In this document: one piece after another, positions 54,629 through 63,102 of the stretch
Numbering within the stretch: the stretch's first letter is position 1
Layout: each line of letters starts with the position of its first letter
Source of the DNA: Paucibacter sp963740455
GTDB taxonomy: Bacteria > Pseudomonadota > Gammaproteobacteria > Burkholderiales > Burkholderiaceae_C
Reading direction: 5' to 3'
NCBI GenBank assembly: GCA_963740455.1
Contig: CAVUEF010000026.1
Span: forward strand, 102,089 to 166,088
DNA: 64,000 nucleotides
Made by a program: the position numbers and the translations under genes
The notes under the pieces: model-generated
The model's database searches: none
What the model was told of the DNA's origin: nothing
What the model saw: only the letters and a program-made list of their open reading frames with translations

Positions 54629-57040
54629 ATGATCGCCCCGCCAGATTCGTCGGACGACTGGGCGCATTCGCCGCCTACGGGCGGCAATGGATCCAATTTA
54701 CCGCATCGTCTGGATGAGCACCTGCGCCAGGTCGCCAGAATCGCTGCCGACTTTGCCCCTCGCTCTGCCCAAAGTCTGGCCCATCTTGCAGGCTTGTGGC
54801 ACGACCTCGGCAAGCGTCGGCCCGGCTTTCAGCGTTACGTCCGCATGGCCGGAGGCAGCGAAGCGCACATTGAGCGCGTCGCCGATCGAGACAGGACGCA
54901 CTCTGCAGCGGGTGCACTTTGGGCCGAGCGCTATCTTGCCGAGACGATGGGCCCGCAGGGTCAATTGATCAGCCGTGTGCTGCAGTACGTGATCGCCGGC
55001 CATCACGCAGGTCTGGACGACTGGGAGGGCGGGCTTGAGGCTCGATTGGCCAAGGCGGACACTCAGACTGAATTTGCCGAAGCACTGGCCCGCCCCACGC
55101 CAGTGGACATCCTGCGGCCCGAAACGCCACTACCAAGCCTTGAAAACTTGCCGCTCGGCGATGAGCGCACCTCGCCCGGCCGCTTTGCGCTGTGGCTGCG
55201 TCTGCTGTTTTCTGCCTTGGTGGATGCGGACTTTCTGGACACCGAAGCCCACTTCGACCCGCAACGCGCATCCGGCCGCGAGAGCCGCGTCACCCTGGCT
55301 GCGATGCAGCAAGCCTGCCGTGCTCATCTGCAGGACTTGGCCGCACGTGCCGCACGCGAGGCCGACACGCCGGTCAACCGAAGTCGCGCCCGCATCCTGG
55401 CGCAATGTCGCGCCAAGGCGGCGTTGCCACCCGGGGTGTTCAGCCTTACCGTGCCCACCGGCGGCGGCAAAACGCTTTCCAGCTTGGCCTTTGCGCTGGA
55501 CCATGCCATGCATCACGGGCAGCGGCGGGTGGTCTATGCCATCCCCTACACCAGCATCATCGAGCAGACGGCCGACGTCTTCCGCCGCGTGTTTGCCGAA
55601 CTGGGCGACGATGCCGTGGTGGAGCACCACAGCAACGTCGAGGCCGAGTCGGCCGAGAGAGAAACCTCACGTTTGCGCCTGGCCAGCGAGAACTGGGATG
55701 CACCGCTCATCGTCACCACCAACGTGCAACTGTTCGAGAGTTTGTTTGCCCGCAAGACTTCGCGCTGCCGCAAGCTGCACAACTTAGTGGGCAGCGTCAT
55801 CGTGTTGGACGAGGCCCAGTTGCTGCCAGTGGAGTTCTTGCAGCCCATCGTGGATGTGCTGCGCTACCTGGTGCAGGACTATGGCGTCACCGTGCTTTTG
55901 TGCACCGCCACGCAGCCTGGCTTGACGGCAAGCGCAAGTCCTGACCCCACTCGTGGCTTGCGCCGCGGGCTGGGCGATATCACGGAAATCATTGACGACG
56001 TGCCGGCTCTGTACCGTGAACTGGAGCGTGTCCGCGTGCACCTGCCTGATGACTTCGATACGCCACGCCCTTGGACCGAGCTGGCCGACGACATCACGCA
56101 TCACGAAGCCGTGCTGGCCGTGGTCAGCCGCCGCGCCGATGCGCAGGAGTTGCACCGCCTGGTCAGGGCTCGCGCGGCGGAGTCAGGCGGCGAACCCGGC
56201 CGCAACGGTTGTTGGCACCTCTCGGCCTTGATGTGCGCCCAACATCGCAGCGACACCATCGTCGCTATCAAAGCCGCGCTGCAGACCAGGCGCGAAGCCC
56301 TGGCGGCTGGGCATACTGCCGCGCCAGTACGGGTGATCTCCACCCAACTTGTGGAAGCCGGTGTCGATCTGGACTTTCCCGTGGTTTATCGCGCACTGGC
56401 TGGTCTGGACTCCATTGCCCAGGCAGCCGGGCGCTGCAACCGGGAAGGCAAGCTCGCGGACCTGGGTGAGGTGCATGTATTCGTGCCGCCTACCGATCCG
56501 CCGCGCGGCCTGCTGCGCCAGGCGCGCGACCACTGCAAACTGGTCTGGCACGAACACCCGGACCAGCCCTTCGCTTTGCCTTTGATAGCGCAGTACTTCA
56601 AGCGCCTGTATGCCGATGCACCCTCTACCGATGCGAAGCGCATCAACGATTTCCTGAAACTGGACCGGCGGCGCGAAGGCTTGGTGCTGTCGGTGCAATT
56701 CCGCAGCGCGGCCGAGGCCTTCAAACTCATCGACGACAAAGACAGCGCCACTGTGTTGGTACGCTACAGCAGCCCTCACGCGCGGGAAGACGTGAACGCT
56801 TTGATCGGCCTGCTGGAGAGCGAGGGCCCGTCGCGCTGGCTGATGCGCAAGCTGCAGCGCTACGGCGTCACGATCTACCGCCATCAACTCCAGGCGCTGG
56901 CGAAGCAAGGCGACATCCGCGAAGTTCCGGCTTGTCCGGGTTTGTACGTGCAGGTAGAAGACTGGGACGGGTTCTATGACCCGGTGTTGGGTGCTCGAGT
57001 GGACTCGGCGCCGGGGGATCCGTCTGCATGGATTGTTTGA
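54629..57040 (+). CDS. cas3: Type I-C CRISPR-associated nuclease/helicase Cas3
   Basis: An 803-residue HD nuclease-helicase that degrades target DNA after Cascade binding. The N-terminal HD domain shows LAGLWHDLGKRR (His58, Asp59) and the metal-site AGHHAGLDDWE. The SF2 helicase part has Walker A TGGGKT (Lys281), DEAQ (Asp394), and STQLVEAGVDLDFP and AAGRCNREG as motifs V and VI. The ATG is 7 nt from GAGG (54618-54621). It leads the operon cas3-cas5c-cas8c-cas7c, 11 bp before cas5c. Confidence 0.96.
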   Translation: MIAPPDSSDDWAHSPPTGGNGSNLPHRLDEHLRQVARIAADFAPRSAQSLAHLAGLWHDLGKRRPGFQRYVRMAGGSEAHIERVADRDRTHSAAGALWAERYLAETMGPQGQLISRVLQYVIAGHHAGLDDWEGGLEARLAKADTQTEFAEALARPTPVDILRPETPLPSLENLPLGDERTSPGRFALWLRLLFSALVDADFLDTEAHFDPQRASGRESRVTLAAMQQACRAHLQDLAARAAREADTPVNRSRARILAQCRAKAALPPGVFSLTVPTGGGKTLSSLAFALDHAMHHGQRRVVYAIPYTSIIEQTADVFRRVFAELGDDAVVEHHSNVEAESAERETSRLRLASENWDAPLIVTTNVQLFESLFARKTSRCRKLHNLVGSVIVLDEAQLLPVEFLQPIVDVLRYLVQDYGVTVLLCTATQPGLTASASPDPTRGLRRGLGDITEIIDDVPALYRELERVRVHLPDDFDTPRPWTELADDITHHEAVLAVVSRRADAQELHRLVRARAAESGGEPGRNGCWHLSALMCAQHRSDTIVAIKAALQTRREALAAGHTAAPVRVISTQLVEAGVDLDFPVVYRALAGLDSIAQAAGRCNREGKLADLGEVHVFVPPTDPPRGLLRQARDHCKLVWHEHPDQPFALPLIAQYFKRLYADAPSTDAKRINDFLKLDRRREGLVLSVQFRSAAEAFKLIDDKDSATVLVRYSSPHAREDVNALIGLLESEGPSRWLMRKLQRYGVTIYRHQLQALAKQGDIREVPACPGLYVQVEDWDGFYDPVLGARVDSAPGDPSAWIV

Positions 57041-57051
57041 AGGGAGATCGA

Positions 57052-57738
57052 ATGAAACCGTTTTGTCTGGAAGTCAAGGGCGATTACGCCTGCTTCACTC
57101 GCCCTGAAATGAAGGTGGAGCGGGTCTCCTACGACCTCATCACGCCCTCGGCGGCGCGGGCCGTGTTCGAGGCCATCTTGTGGAAGCCCGCCATCCGCTG
57201 GCGCATCCTTCGCATTGACGTGTTGGCGCCGGTGCGCTGGATCAGCGTGCGGCGCAACGAGGTGGGTGCCGTTGCCTCGGTGCGCAATGCGCAGGTGGCG
57301 ATGAACGAAGGGCGTGGGCAACTGGCGCTGTACGTAGAAGACGAGCGCCAGCAGCGTGCCAGTCTGTTTCTGCGCGACGTGGCCTACCGCCTGTATGCCG
57401 ACATGGAGCTGCTCACGGACGAAGCTCGCGCCAACCCGAACAAGTACGTCGCCATGTTCAACCGGCGCGCCGAATCCGGGCAGTGCGTGAACCAGCCCTA
57501 CCTGGGCTGCCGCGAATTCGCAGCGCAATTTCGCCTGGTGCCCTTGGCCGACGACGGGCGCGGCGGCCATGTGCCGGCCGCCACCGAACCGCCGGTGCTT
57601 GACACCTGGACGGCCGATCTGGGCTGGATGCTCTACGACCTGGACTACACCCACGCCGCCTCGCCCCAGCCACGCTTCTTCCGCGCCAAGGTGGAACGCG
57701 GCAGCGTGGACCTCACCACAGCGGAGGTGCGGGGATGA
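57052..57738 (+). CDS. cas5c: Type I-C Cascade subunit and crRNA endonuclease Cas5c
   Basis: A 228-residue RAMP protein of the Cas5d/Csd5 type. In type I-C, which lacks Cas6, this subunit cuts the precursor crRNA at the repeat hairpin and caps the 5' handle. It begins FCLEVKGDYACFTRPEMKVE, with SARAVFEAILWKPAIRWR as the family's core motif. The start is set by AGGGAG at 57041-57046. Its stop overlaps the cas8c ATG (ATGA). Confidence 0.95.
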   Translation: MKPFCLEVKGDYACFTRPEMKVERVSYDLITPSAARAVFEAILWKPAIRWRILRIDVLAPVRWISVRRNEVGAVASVRNAQVAMNEGRGQLALYVEDERQQRASLFLRDVAYRLYADMELLTDEARANPNKYVAMFNRRAESGQCVNQPYLGCREFAAQFRLVPLADDGRGGHVPAATEPPVLDTWTADLGWMLYDLDYTHAASPQPRFFRAKVERGSVDLTTAEVRG

Positions 57739-59513
57739 TTCTTCAAGCACTGGCCGATTACTATGATCGCTCCGGCGAGCTGGCGCCGCCGGGGTGGCAG
57801 TACATGCGCATCCCCTTTGTCATCGAGATCACCGAAACCGGGCGCTTCGTTCAACTGACCTCCTTGCGCCATGGCCCCAAGGCCTCGGACGTTGCGCCGT
57901 CGCGGGTACCCCAGTCGGCGGGGCGGTCCGGTACCAAGGCCTACGAGAAGCCGAACCTGCTGTGGGACCACATCGGCTTCGTGCTGGGTCACCCCAAGTC
58001 AGACGCCGCCGCCGACGTGGCCATGGCCGCAAAGCAACACCAGCACTTTCGACGGCGTTTGAATGAGTTCGCTGCGCGATTGCCGCAGTCTCGCGGACTG
58101 ACTGCTGTTCAACGGTTTTACGAGAACGACGAACCACAGCGCGTCAAGGCCGATCCTGCGTGGACCGAGGCCAGTGCCATTGCAGGTTGCAACGTGACTT
58201 TCCGCTTGGCGAGTGATACCGATTTGGTCGTGCACGAACCGGCGATACGGGCGCTGATCGCCCAAGACGCTGGGCTAGTGCAAGAGGGGCCGCGCGCCAT
58301 TTGCCTGGTGTCCGGGGATGAGGTGGTAATCGAGCGGCTACACACGTCCATCACTGGCGTGGGCGAAAAGCCAGCGCCGCTGTCTGCCATCAACGATGGC
58401 GCATTGCCCGCCTTTGCGTCTCACGGCAAGAGCCAGGGTGAGAACTTTCCCGTCGGGCAGGCAGCCGTGTTCAAGTACACCACCGCGCTCAACCATTTGC
58501 TGCGGCCGGGCTCGCCGCAAAAGCTACGCCTGGCCGACGCGGTGGCGGTGTTCTGGTCGCAGGGCCAAGACGCGGAGTTTGCCGACGACTGGCTCGCTCA
58601 GATATTCGGCGACGACGACCCCGACGCCCATACCCGGCAGGTGCGCAGCCTGTACGAAGCAGTGCAATCCGGTGCTTTTGCCCAACCGCGCGGCGACAAC
58701 AAGTTCTACGTGCTGGGCCTGGCGCCCAACGCCGCGCGTATTGCGGTGCGTTTTTGGCATGACGCGCCCTTGCGTGTGTTGGCGCAGCGCGTGGTTGATT
58801 GGTTCGAAGACTTGGCGCTGGCGGGTGCCCCCTACGACCCGATCTACCCGACGCTGAAGGCCTTGCTGCGCGCCGTGGTCTTGCAGCGCAAGGACGACAA
58901 CATCCCACCCGGCCTGGGCGGCGATGTGCTGCGCGCCATCTTCACCGGCTCGGCCTTTCCCACGGTGTGGCTGAACCTGGCCGTGCAGCGCAGCCGTGCC
59001 GAGCAATCTGTGCCCCATTTGCGCGCCTGCGTCATCAAGGCATGCCTGAACCGTTCCATCCGTTTGACCCATTCATCAGAGGAGGCCTACACCACCATGC
59101 TCGACACCCAAAACACCCAACCGGCTTACCGCCTGGGCCGGCTCTTTGCCGTGCTGGAGAAGATTCAGGAAGAGTCCGCTGGTGGCTCGCTGAACAAGAC
59201 CATCCGCGACCGCTACTACGGCGCTGCGTCCAGCACGCCCGCATCGGTCGTGCCTCTGTTGTTGAAGCTGAAGAACCACCACGTCAGCAAGCTCGACGAC
59301 CGCGGCCAGCGCATGCTGTACCGCGCTTTCCAGGATCACCGGCCGGACGACTACATCGGCCAGGTCCTGAGCGACGTGGTCGACATTCCGGCCCACCTCA
59401 GTCTGCCCGAGCAAGGCCGCTTTGCGCTGGGCTATTACCACCAGCGCCAGGCCTTTTTCACCAAGGCCAACGCCACGGCCGACACCACCGTCCACACCGA
59501 ACCAACCGCTTAA
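57735..59513 (+). CDS. cas8c: Type I-C Cascade large subunit Cas8c
   Basis: A 592-residue Csd1/Cas8c protein, which recognises the PAM and joins the Cascade backbone. The N-terminal SGELAPPGWQYMRIPF and the GTKAYEKPNLLWDHIGFVLG segment are typical. The C-terminal ~138 residues are a small-subunit-like helical region that is probably also translated on its own (see the internal gene). It starts in the ATGA overlap with cas5c; cas7c begins 20 bp after its stop. Confidence 0.95.
   Translation: MILQALADYYDRSGELAPPGWQYMRIPFVIEITETGRFVQLTSLRHGPKASDVAPSRVPQSAGRSGTKAYEKPNLLWDHIGFVLGHPKSDAAADVAMAAKQHQHFRRRLNEFAARLPQSRGLTAVQRFYENDEPQRVKADPAWTEASAIAGCNVTFRLASDTDLVVHEPAIRALIAQDAGLVQEGPRAICLVSGDEVVIERLHTSITGVGEKPAPLSAINDGALPAFASHGKSQGENFPVGQAAVFKYTTALNHLLRPGSPQKLRLADAVAVFWSQGQDAEFADDWLAQIFGDDDPDAHTRQVRSLYEAVQSGAFAQPRGDNKFYVLGLAPNAARIAVRFWHDAPLRVLAQRVVDWFEDLALAGAPYDPIYPTLKALLRAVVLQRKDDNIPPGLGGDVLRAIFTGSAFPTVWLNLAVQRSRAEQSVPHLRACVIKACLNRSIRLTHSSEEAYTTMLDTQNTQPAYRLGRLFAVLEKIQEESAGGSLNKTIRDRYYGAASSTPASVVPLLLKLKNHHVSKLDDRGQRMLYRAFQDHRPDDYIGQVLSDVVDIPAHLSLPEQGRFALGYYHQRQAFFTKANATADTTVHTEPTA
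59097..59513 (+). CDS. cas11c: Type I-C small subunit Cas11c, internal to cas8c
   Basis: An in-frame internal ATG in cas8c (codon 455) is preceded by AGAGGAGG at 59078-59085, a perfect Shine-Dalgarno sequence that the reading frame does not require. It would give a 138-residue helical protein starting MLDTQNTQPAYRLGRLFAV. Independent translation of Cas11 from inside cas8 is established for type I-C and other type I systems. The spacing of 11 nt is slightly long but workable. There is no separate cas11 gene, which fits this reading. Confidence 0.78.
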   Translation: MLDTQNTQPAYRLGRLFAVLEKIQEESAGGSLNKTIRDRYYGAASSTPASVVPLLLKLKNHHVSKLDDRGQRMLYRAFQDHRPDDYIGQVLSDVVDIPAHLSLPEQGRFALGYYHQRQAFFTKANATADTTVHTEPTA

Positions 59514-59533
59514 ACCCGAGGGAGCACACCGCC

Positions 59534-60484
59534 ATGAACCTGACCCACCGCTACGACTTCGTTTTGCTGTTCGATGTGAAAGACGGCAACCCCAACGGCG
59601 ACCCCGATGCCGGCAACCTGCCGCGCCTGGACCCCGAAACCGGCCACGGCCTGATGACCGACGTGGCTCTCAAGCGCAAGGTGCGCAACTTTGTGGTGTT
59701 GACGCGCGACCAGTCTGAGACTGAGCCGAAGGCGGGCGAAAAGCGTTGCGAAATCTATGTGCGCGAAAAGGCCATCCTGAACCTGCAGCACCAGCGTGCC
59801 TATTCCGCACTGAAACTGGACGCACCGGCCGAAGACGCTGCCGAGACCCCTGAAGGCGAAGAAAAGAAAGCCAAGAAGGGCGCCAAAGACAAGCGCAAGG
59901 GCAGCGCCAATGATGTGGAGCTGGCGCGCAAATGGATGTGCCAGAACTTCTTCGATGTGCGTACCTTCGGCGCTGTCATGTCCACTGGCACCAATGCCGG
60001 TCAGGTGCGCGGACCCGTGCAACTGACCTTTGCTCGCTCCATCGACCCCATCGTGGCGCTGGAACACTCCATCACCCGCATGGCAGTGGCAACCGAAGCC
60101 GAGGCCGAGAAGCAGCAGGGTGACAACCGCACCATGGGCCGCAAGCACACCGTGCCCTACGGCTTGTACGCGGCGCACGGTTTTGTCTCTTCGTTCCTCG
60201 CCAAGCAAACCGGCTTTGGCGACAACGACCTGGAGCTGCTGTGGCAAGCGCTGGAAAACATGTTCGAGCATGACCGCTCGGCGGCGCGCGGCGAGATGTC
60301 TACCCGCGGGTTGTATGTGTTCGAGCACGCCAGTGAACTGGGCAACGCCCATGCCCATGCGCTGTTCGAGCGCATCAGTGCCCGCAAGAAAGTGGATGTG
60401 CCGCGCTCGTTTGGCGACTATGAAGTCAGCGTTAACGAGACCGGCTTGCCCGCAGGCGTGACGCTGATTCGACGCGTCGGCTGA
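59534..60484 (+). CDS. cas7c: Type I-C Cascade backbone subunit Cas7c
   Basis: A 316-residue Csd2 protein that forms the helical filament along crRNA. The start RYDFVLLFDVKDGNPNGDPD is the family signature, followed by WMCQNFFDVRTFGAVMSTG. It has a Lys/Glu/Ala-rich insert (about residues 97-126) that looks longer than in typical Cas7c. Its stop lies 6 bp from the stop of the toxin gene on the opposite strand. The ATG follows GAGGGAGCACACC. Confidence 0.95.
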   Translation: MNLTHRYDFVLLFDVKDGNPNGDPDAGNLPRLDPETGHGLMTDVALKRKVRNFVVLTRDQSETEPKAGEKRCEIYVREKAILNLQHQRAYSALKLDAPAEDAAETPEGEEKKAKKGAKDKRKGSANDVELARKWMCQNFFDVRTFGAVMSTGTNAGQVRGPVQLTFARSIDPIVALEHSITRMAVATEAEAEKQQGDNRTMGRKHTVPYGLYAAHGFVSSFLAKQTGFGDNDLELLWQALENMFEHDRSAARGEMSTRGLYVFEHASELGNAHAHALFERISARKKVDVPRSFGDYEVSVNETGLPAGVTLIRRVG

Positions 60485-60490
60485 GCTGCC

Positions 60491-60793
60491 CTACCTGCCC
60501 TGCCAATACGCGGGAGCCCTACGCTGATGCGCCACCGCAATCACCACGATCTCCTTGGGGTCAACGCGGTACACCAGCGTGTACTGAAATCGTTGCAGGG
60601 GCCAGGTTCGCAGTTCAGCAGGGGCGGGGCTGCCAAGTTCGGGCATTTGCCGAAGCCGCATGGCGGCGTGTTGCACGCTGTCGTTGAATCGTTCCGCTGT
60701 GGTCACGCCGGCATCGTCGCGGTAGCGCTTCAGCGCTGCGAGGAGCTCTCGCTTTGCGGCTGCGGTGAAGCGGATGTTCACGGTGCCGGTCAA
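60491..60793 (-). CDS. ParE/RelE-family toxin
   Basis: A 100-residue type II toxin of the RelE/ParE superfamily: VNIRFTAAAKRELLAALKRY at the start, ATTAERFNDSVQHAA-type middle, and the C-terminal beta hairpin LQRFQYTLVYRVDPKEIVVI. ParE members poison gyrase and RelE members cut mRNA; the sequence leans to ParE but does not settle it. The start is TTG, overlapping the antitoxin stop (TTGA), so translation is coupled; GTG 60781 is the alternative. It lies antisense within the cas locus. Confidence 0.87.
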   Translation of the reverse strand: MTGTVNIRFTAAAKRELLAALKRYRDDAGVTTAERFNDSVQHAAMRLRQMPELGSPAPAELRTWPLQRFQYTLVYRVDPKEIVVIAVAHQRRAPAYWQGR

Positions 60794-61035
60794 TGCCCGT
60801 CGATGATCCGGCGCATCTCGGCAAAGACTTCTTCTGCAGGAATGAGTTCGGCCTGGCCGGCATCAAGCTCAGCGACGCGGCGCGCCAGCTCGGGGGCCCA
60901 GCTGGGGTGCAATCTCGTGTCCGACGAGACGCTCAGAAGCAAGCGTTCTGCGAGCTCAGCACGGTCGTCAGGTGACAGCTTCATCGCTTGCTCGGCAACA
61001 GCCTCGATCTCTGCGGTGGGCGTGTTGTTTGACAT
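60790..61035 (-). CDS. RelB-like antitoxin (addiction module component)
   Basis: An 81-residue antitoxin of the addiction-module-component family (Pfam Unstab_antitox, TIGR02574 type). SPDDRAELAERLLLSV is its hallmark, followed by a DNA-binding-free C-terminus (PAEEVFAEMRRIIDGH) that would wrap the toxin. GGAG sits 7 nt before the ATG. It precedes the toxin gene, the normal order. The 76-bp gap to cas4 on the other strand must hold the antitoxin promoter and possibly one for cas4. Confidence 0.87.
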   Translation of the reverse strand: MSNNTPTAEIEAVAEQAMKLSPDDRAELAERLLLSVSSDTRLHPSWAPELARRVAELDAGQAELIPAEEVFAEMRRIIDGH

Positions 61036-61111
61036 GGCGGGCTCCAGGCAATGACGACGTTTAAGTTTAGTAGGACTTCCGACCACCAGCAAACTACAGC
61101 ACCACCAGCGT

Positions 61112-61756
61112 ATGGACGAGCCCGACCCCATCCCACTCTCGGCCTTGCAGCACTGGGCCTATTGCCCGCGCCAGTGCGGCCTCATTCACTTGGAGCAGGC
61201 CTTTGACGACAACCTGTACACCTTGCGTGGCAACGCCGTGCATGCGCGCACCGACCAACCGGGCATGGAGTTGACCCAAGGCCTGAGGGTGGAGCGTGCG
61301 CTGCCGCTGTGGCATGACGGGCTGGGCTTGATCGGCAAGTCGGATGTGGTCGAGTTCACCGCCGAAGGGCAGCCCTATCCGGTGGAATACAAGCATGGTC
61401 TGCGCAACAAGGCGCCCGACATCGCCGCGTGCGACGACTTGCAGCTGGCCGCGCAGGCGCTGTGCCTGGAGAGCATGACCGGCCAGCCGGTGCCCGAGGG
61501 CGCGCTGTACTACGCCAGCTCGAAGCGACGGCGCGTGGTGCCGATCACGGCCGAGTTGCGTGCGCGGGTGGCGAGCGCGACGACGGCGGTCCGACTGATG
61601 CTGGCCAGCGAACGTCTGCCCGAGCCGCTGGTGGGCGAAGCGGCCAGCCGGCACTGCAAGGCCTGCTCGCTGCGCGAGCGCTGCCAACCGGAAACGCGCA
61701 CGGTGCCAGGCTGGCCCGAAGCTCGGCGGCGCTTGTTTGATCCCGACATGGACTGA
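61112..61756 (+). CDS. cas4: CRISPR adaptation nuclease Cas4
   Basis: A 214-residue RecB-like nuclease that trims and selects PAM-bearing spacer precursors with Cas1-Cas2. Four iron-sulfur cluster cysteines are Cys18 (or Cys22), Cys182, Cys185 and Cys191 (CPRQC and CKACSLRERC). Nuclease motifs are GKSDVVEF (Asp78) and VEYKHG (Glu92, Lys94), then QLAAQALCLE. No strong ribosome site precedes ATG 61112. It is separated from cas7c by the toxin-antitoxin pair. Confidence 0.95.
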   Translation: MDEPDPIPLSALQHWAYCPRQCGLIHLEQAFDDNLYTLRGNAVHARTDQPGMELTQGLRVERALPLWHDGLGLIGKSDVVEFTAEGQPYPVEYKHGLRNKAPDIAACDDLQLAAQALCLESMTGQPVPEGALYYASSKRRRVVPITAELRARVASATTAVRLMLASERLPEPLVGEAASRHCKACSLRERCQPETRTVPGWPEARRRLFDPDMD

Positions 61757-61757
61757 T

Positions 61758-62804
61758 ATGCAACTGCTCAACACGCTTTACGTCACCACCGCTGAGAGCT
61801 ATTTGCGGCTGGAAAACGATACCTTGCGCGTGGAGCTGGATCGCGAGGTGCGGCTGCGTGTGCCGCTGCACCATTTGCAAGCTGTCGTGTGCTTCGGGCA
61901 TATCGGCCTCTCTGCGCCACTGATGCATCGTCTTGCCGAAGATGGCATCGCCCTGGTGTTGCTCGATGAGCACGGCCGCTTCAAGGCGCGGCTGGAGGGC
62001 GCAACTGCGGGCAATGTGCTGCTGCGCCGCGCCCAACACGACGCGAGTCAGGATGCGACCCTGACGCTCGAATTGGCGCGCAGCTTTGTGGCAGGCAAGG
62101 TGCGCAATGCGCGGGCCGTGCTGCAACGCGGGGCGCGCGAGGCGAAGTTGCCTGAAGATGCGACGCTGCTGGCGCGCAGGGCCGACGATCTGGCGGCCTG
62201 CTTACGCGCGCTTCCCGGTACGAACGAGCTGGATGCGCTGCGCGGATTTGAGGGCGAAGCCGCGCGTCAATACTTTGCCGGGTTGCCATTGCTGGTGCGG
62301 CCGGATCTGCGCGAGCACTTTGCCATGCAAGGGCGGAGTCGTCGGCCGCCACGCGACCGCTTCAATGCCTTGATTTCGTTCTTGTACGCGCTGTGGATGA
62401 ACGACTGCCGCAGTGCACTTGAAGCCGCCGGACTCGATCCGCAAGTCGGGTTTTTGCATGCCTTGCGCCCGGGCCGGGCCGCCTTGGCCTTGGATCTGAT
62501 GGAGGAGTTCCGCCCCTTTGCCGACAGGCTGGCGTTGACGCTGGTGAATCGGCAACAAATCAAGGCCGACGACTTTGCGTTGCGCGAAGGTGGCGCGGTA
62601 TCCCTGCAAGCCGAGGCGCGTAAAGCCGTATTGACGGCCTACCAAGAACGCAAACAAGATGAGATTCAGCATCCCTTGCTGGCGCAGCCGCTTGCCTTGG
62701 GTCTGGTGCCACTGGTGCAGGCGCGCCTGTTAGCCAGAGCCCTGCGCGGCGAGATTGAAGTTGACGGATCGCGCGCCGGCTACTTGCCGTTTCTTGTCAA
62801 GTGA
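61758..62804 (+). CDS. cas1: CRISPR integrase Cas1
   Basis: A 348-residue Cas1 of the type I-C group. The metal ligands are Glu165 (GFEGEAARQYF), His234 (FLHALRPGR) and Asp246/Glu249 (ALDLMEEFRP). With Cas2 it inserts new spacers at the leader end of the array. The ATG is 1 bp after the cas4 stop (TGATATG). The frame opens earlier, but MQLLNTLYV is the conserved start. Confidence 0.96.
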   Translation: MQLLNTLYVTTAESYLRLENDTLRVELDREVRLRVPLHHLQAVVCFGHIGLSAPLMHRLAEDGIALVLLDEHGRFKARLEGATAGNVLLRRAQHDASQDATLTLELARSFVAGKVRNARAVLQRGAREAKLPEDATLLARRADDLAACLRALPGTNELDALRGFEGEAARQYFAGLPLLVRPDLREHFAMQGRSRRPPRDRFNALISFLYALWMNDCRSALEAAGLDPQVGFLHALRPGRAALALDLMEEFRPFADRLALTLVNRQQIKADDFALREGGAVSLQAEARKAVLTAYQERKQDEIQHPLLAQPLALGLVPLVQARLLARALRGEIEVDGSRAGYLPFLVK

Positions 62805-62811
62805 GGTCATC

Positions 62812-63102
62812 GTGCTCGTCATCGTTTGCTACGACGTGAACACCGAAACAAAGGAAGGCCGGCGTCGGCTGCGCCGCATCGCCAAAGTTTGCGAAGGCAC
62901 CGGGCAACGCGTGCAGAAGTCGGTGTTTGAGTGTCAAGTCAACTTGGCCGAGCTCGAAGCCTTGGAGCGCCGACTGCTTGCCGAAATCAACGAAGAGCAA
63001 GACTGCCTGCGCCTGTATCGCCTGCCTGATACGCGCGGAGCCGAAGTGCGCGAATTCGGGCATTTCAAGGCGGTTGATTTTGAAGGCCCGTTGGTGCTCT
63101 GA
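62812..63102 (+). CDS. cas2: CRISPR adaptation protein Cas2
   Basis: A 96-residue ferredoxin-fold protein that bridges two Cas1 dimers. It starts LVIVCYDVNTETKEGRRRLR, with the conserved Asp at the end of strand 1. The start codon is GTG at 62812, after GAGGT; the longer frame begins inside cas1. Seven bp after the cas1 stop. It is the last cas gene before the leader. Confidence 0.95.
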   Translation: MLVIVCYDVNTETKEGRRRLRRIAKVCEGTGQRVQKSVFECQVNLAELEALERRLLAEINEEQDCLRLYRLPDTRGAEVREFGHFKAVDFEGPLVL

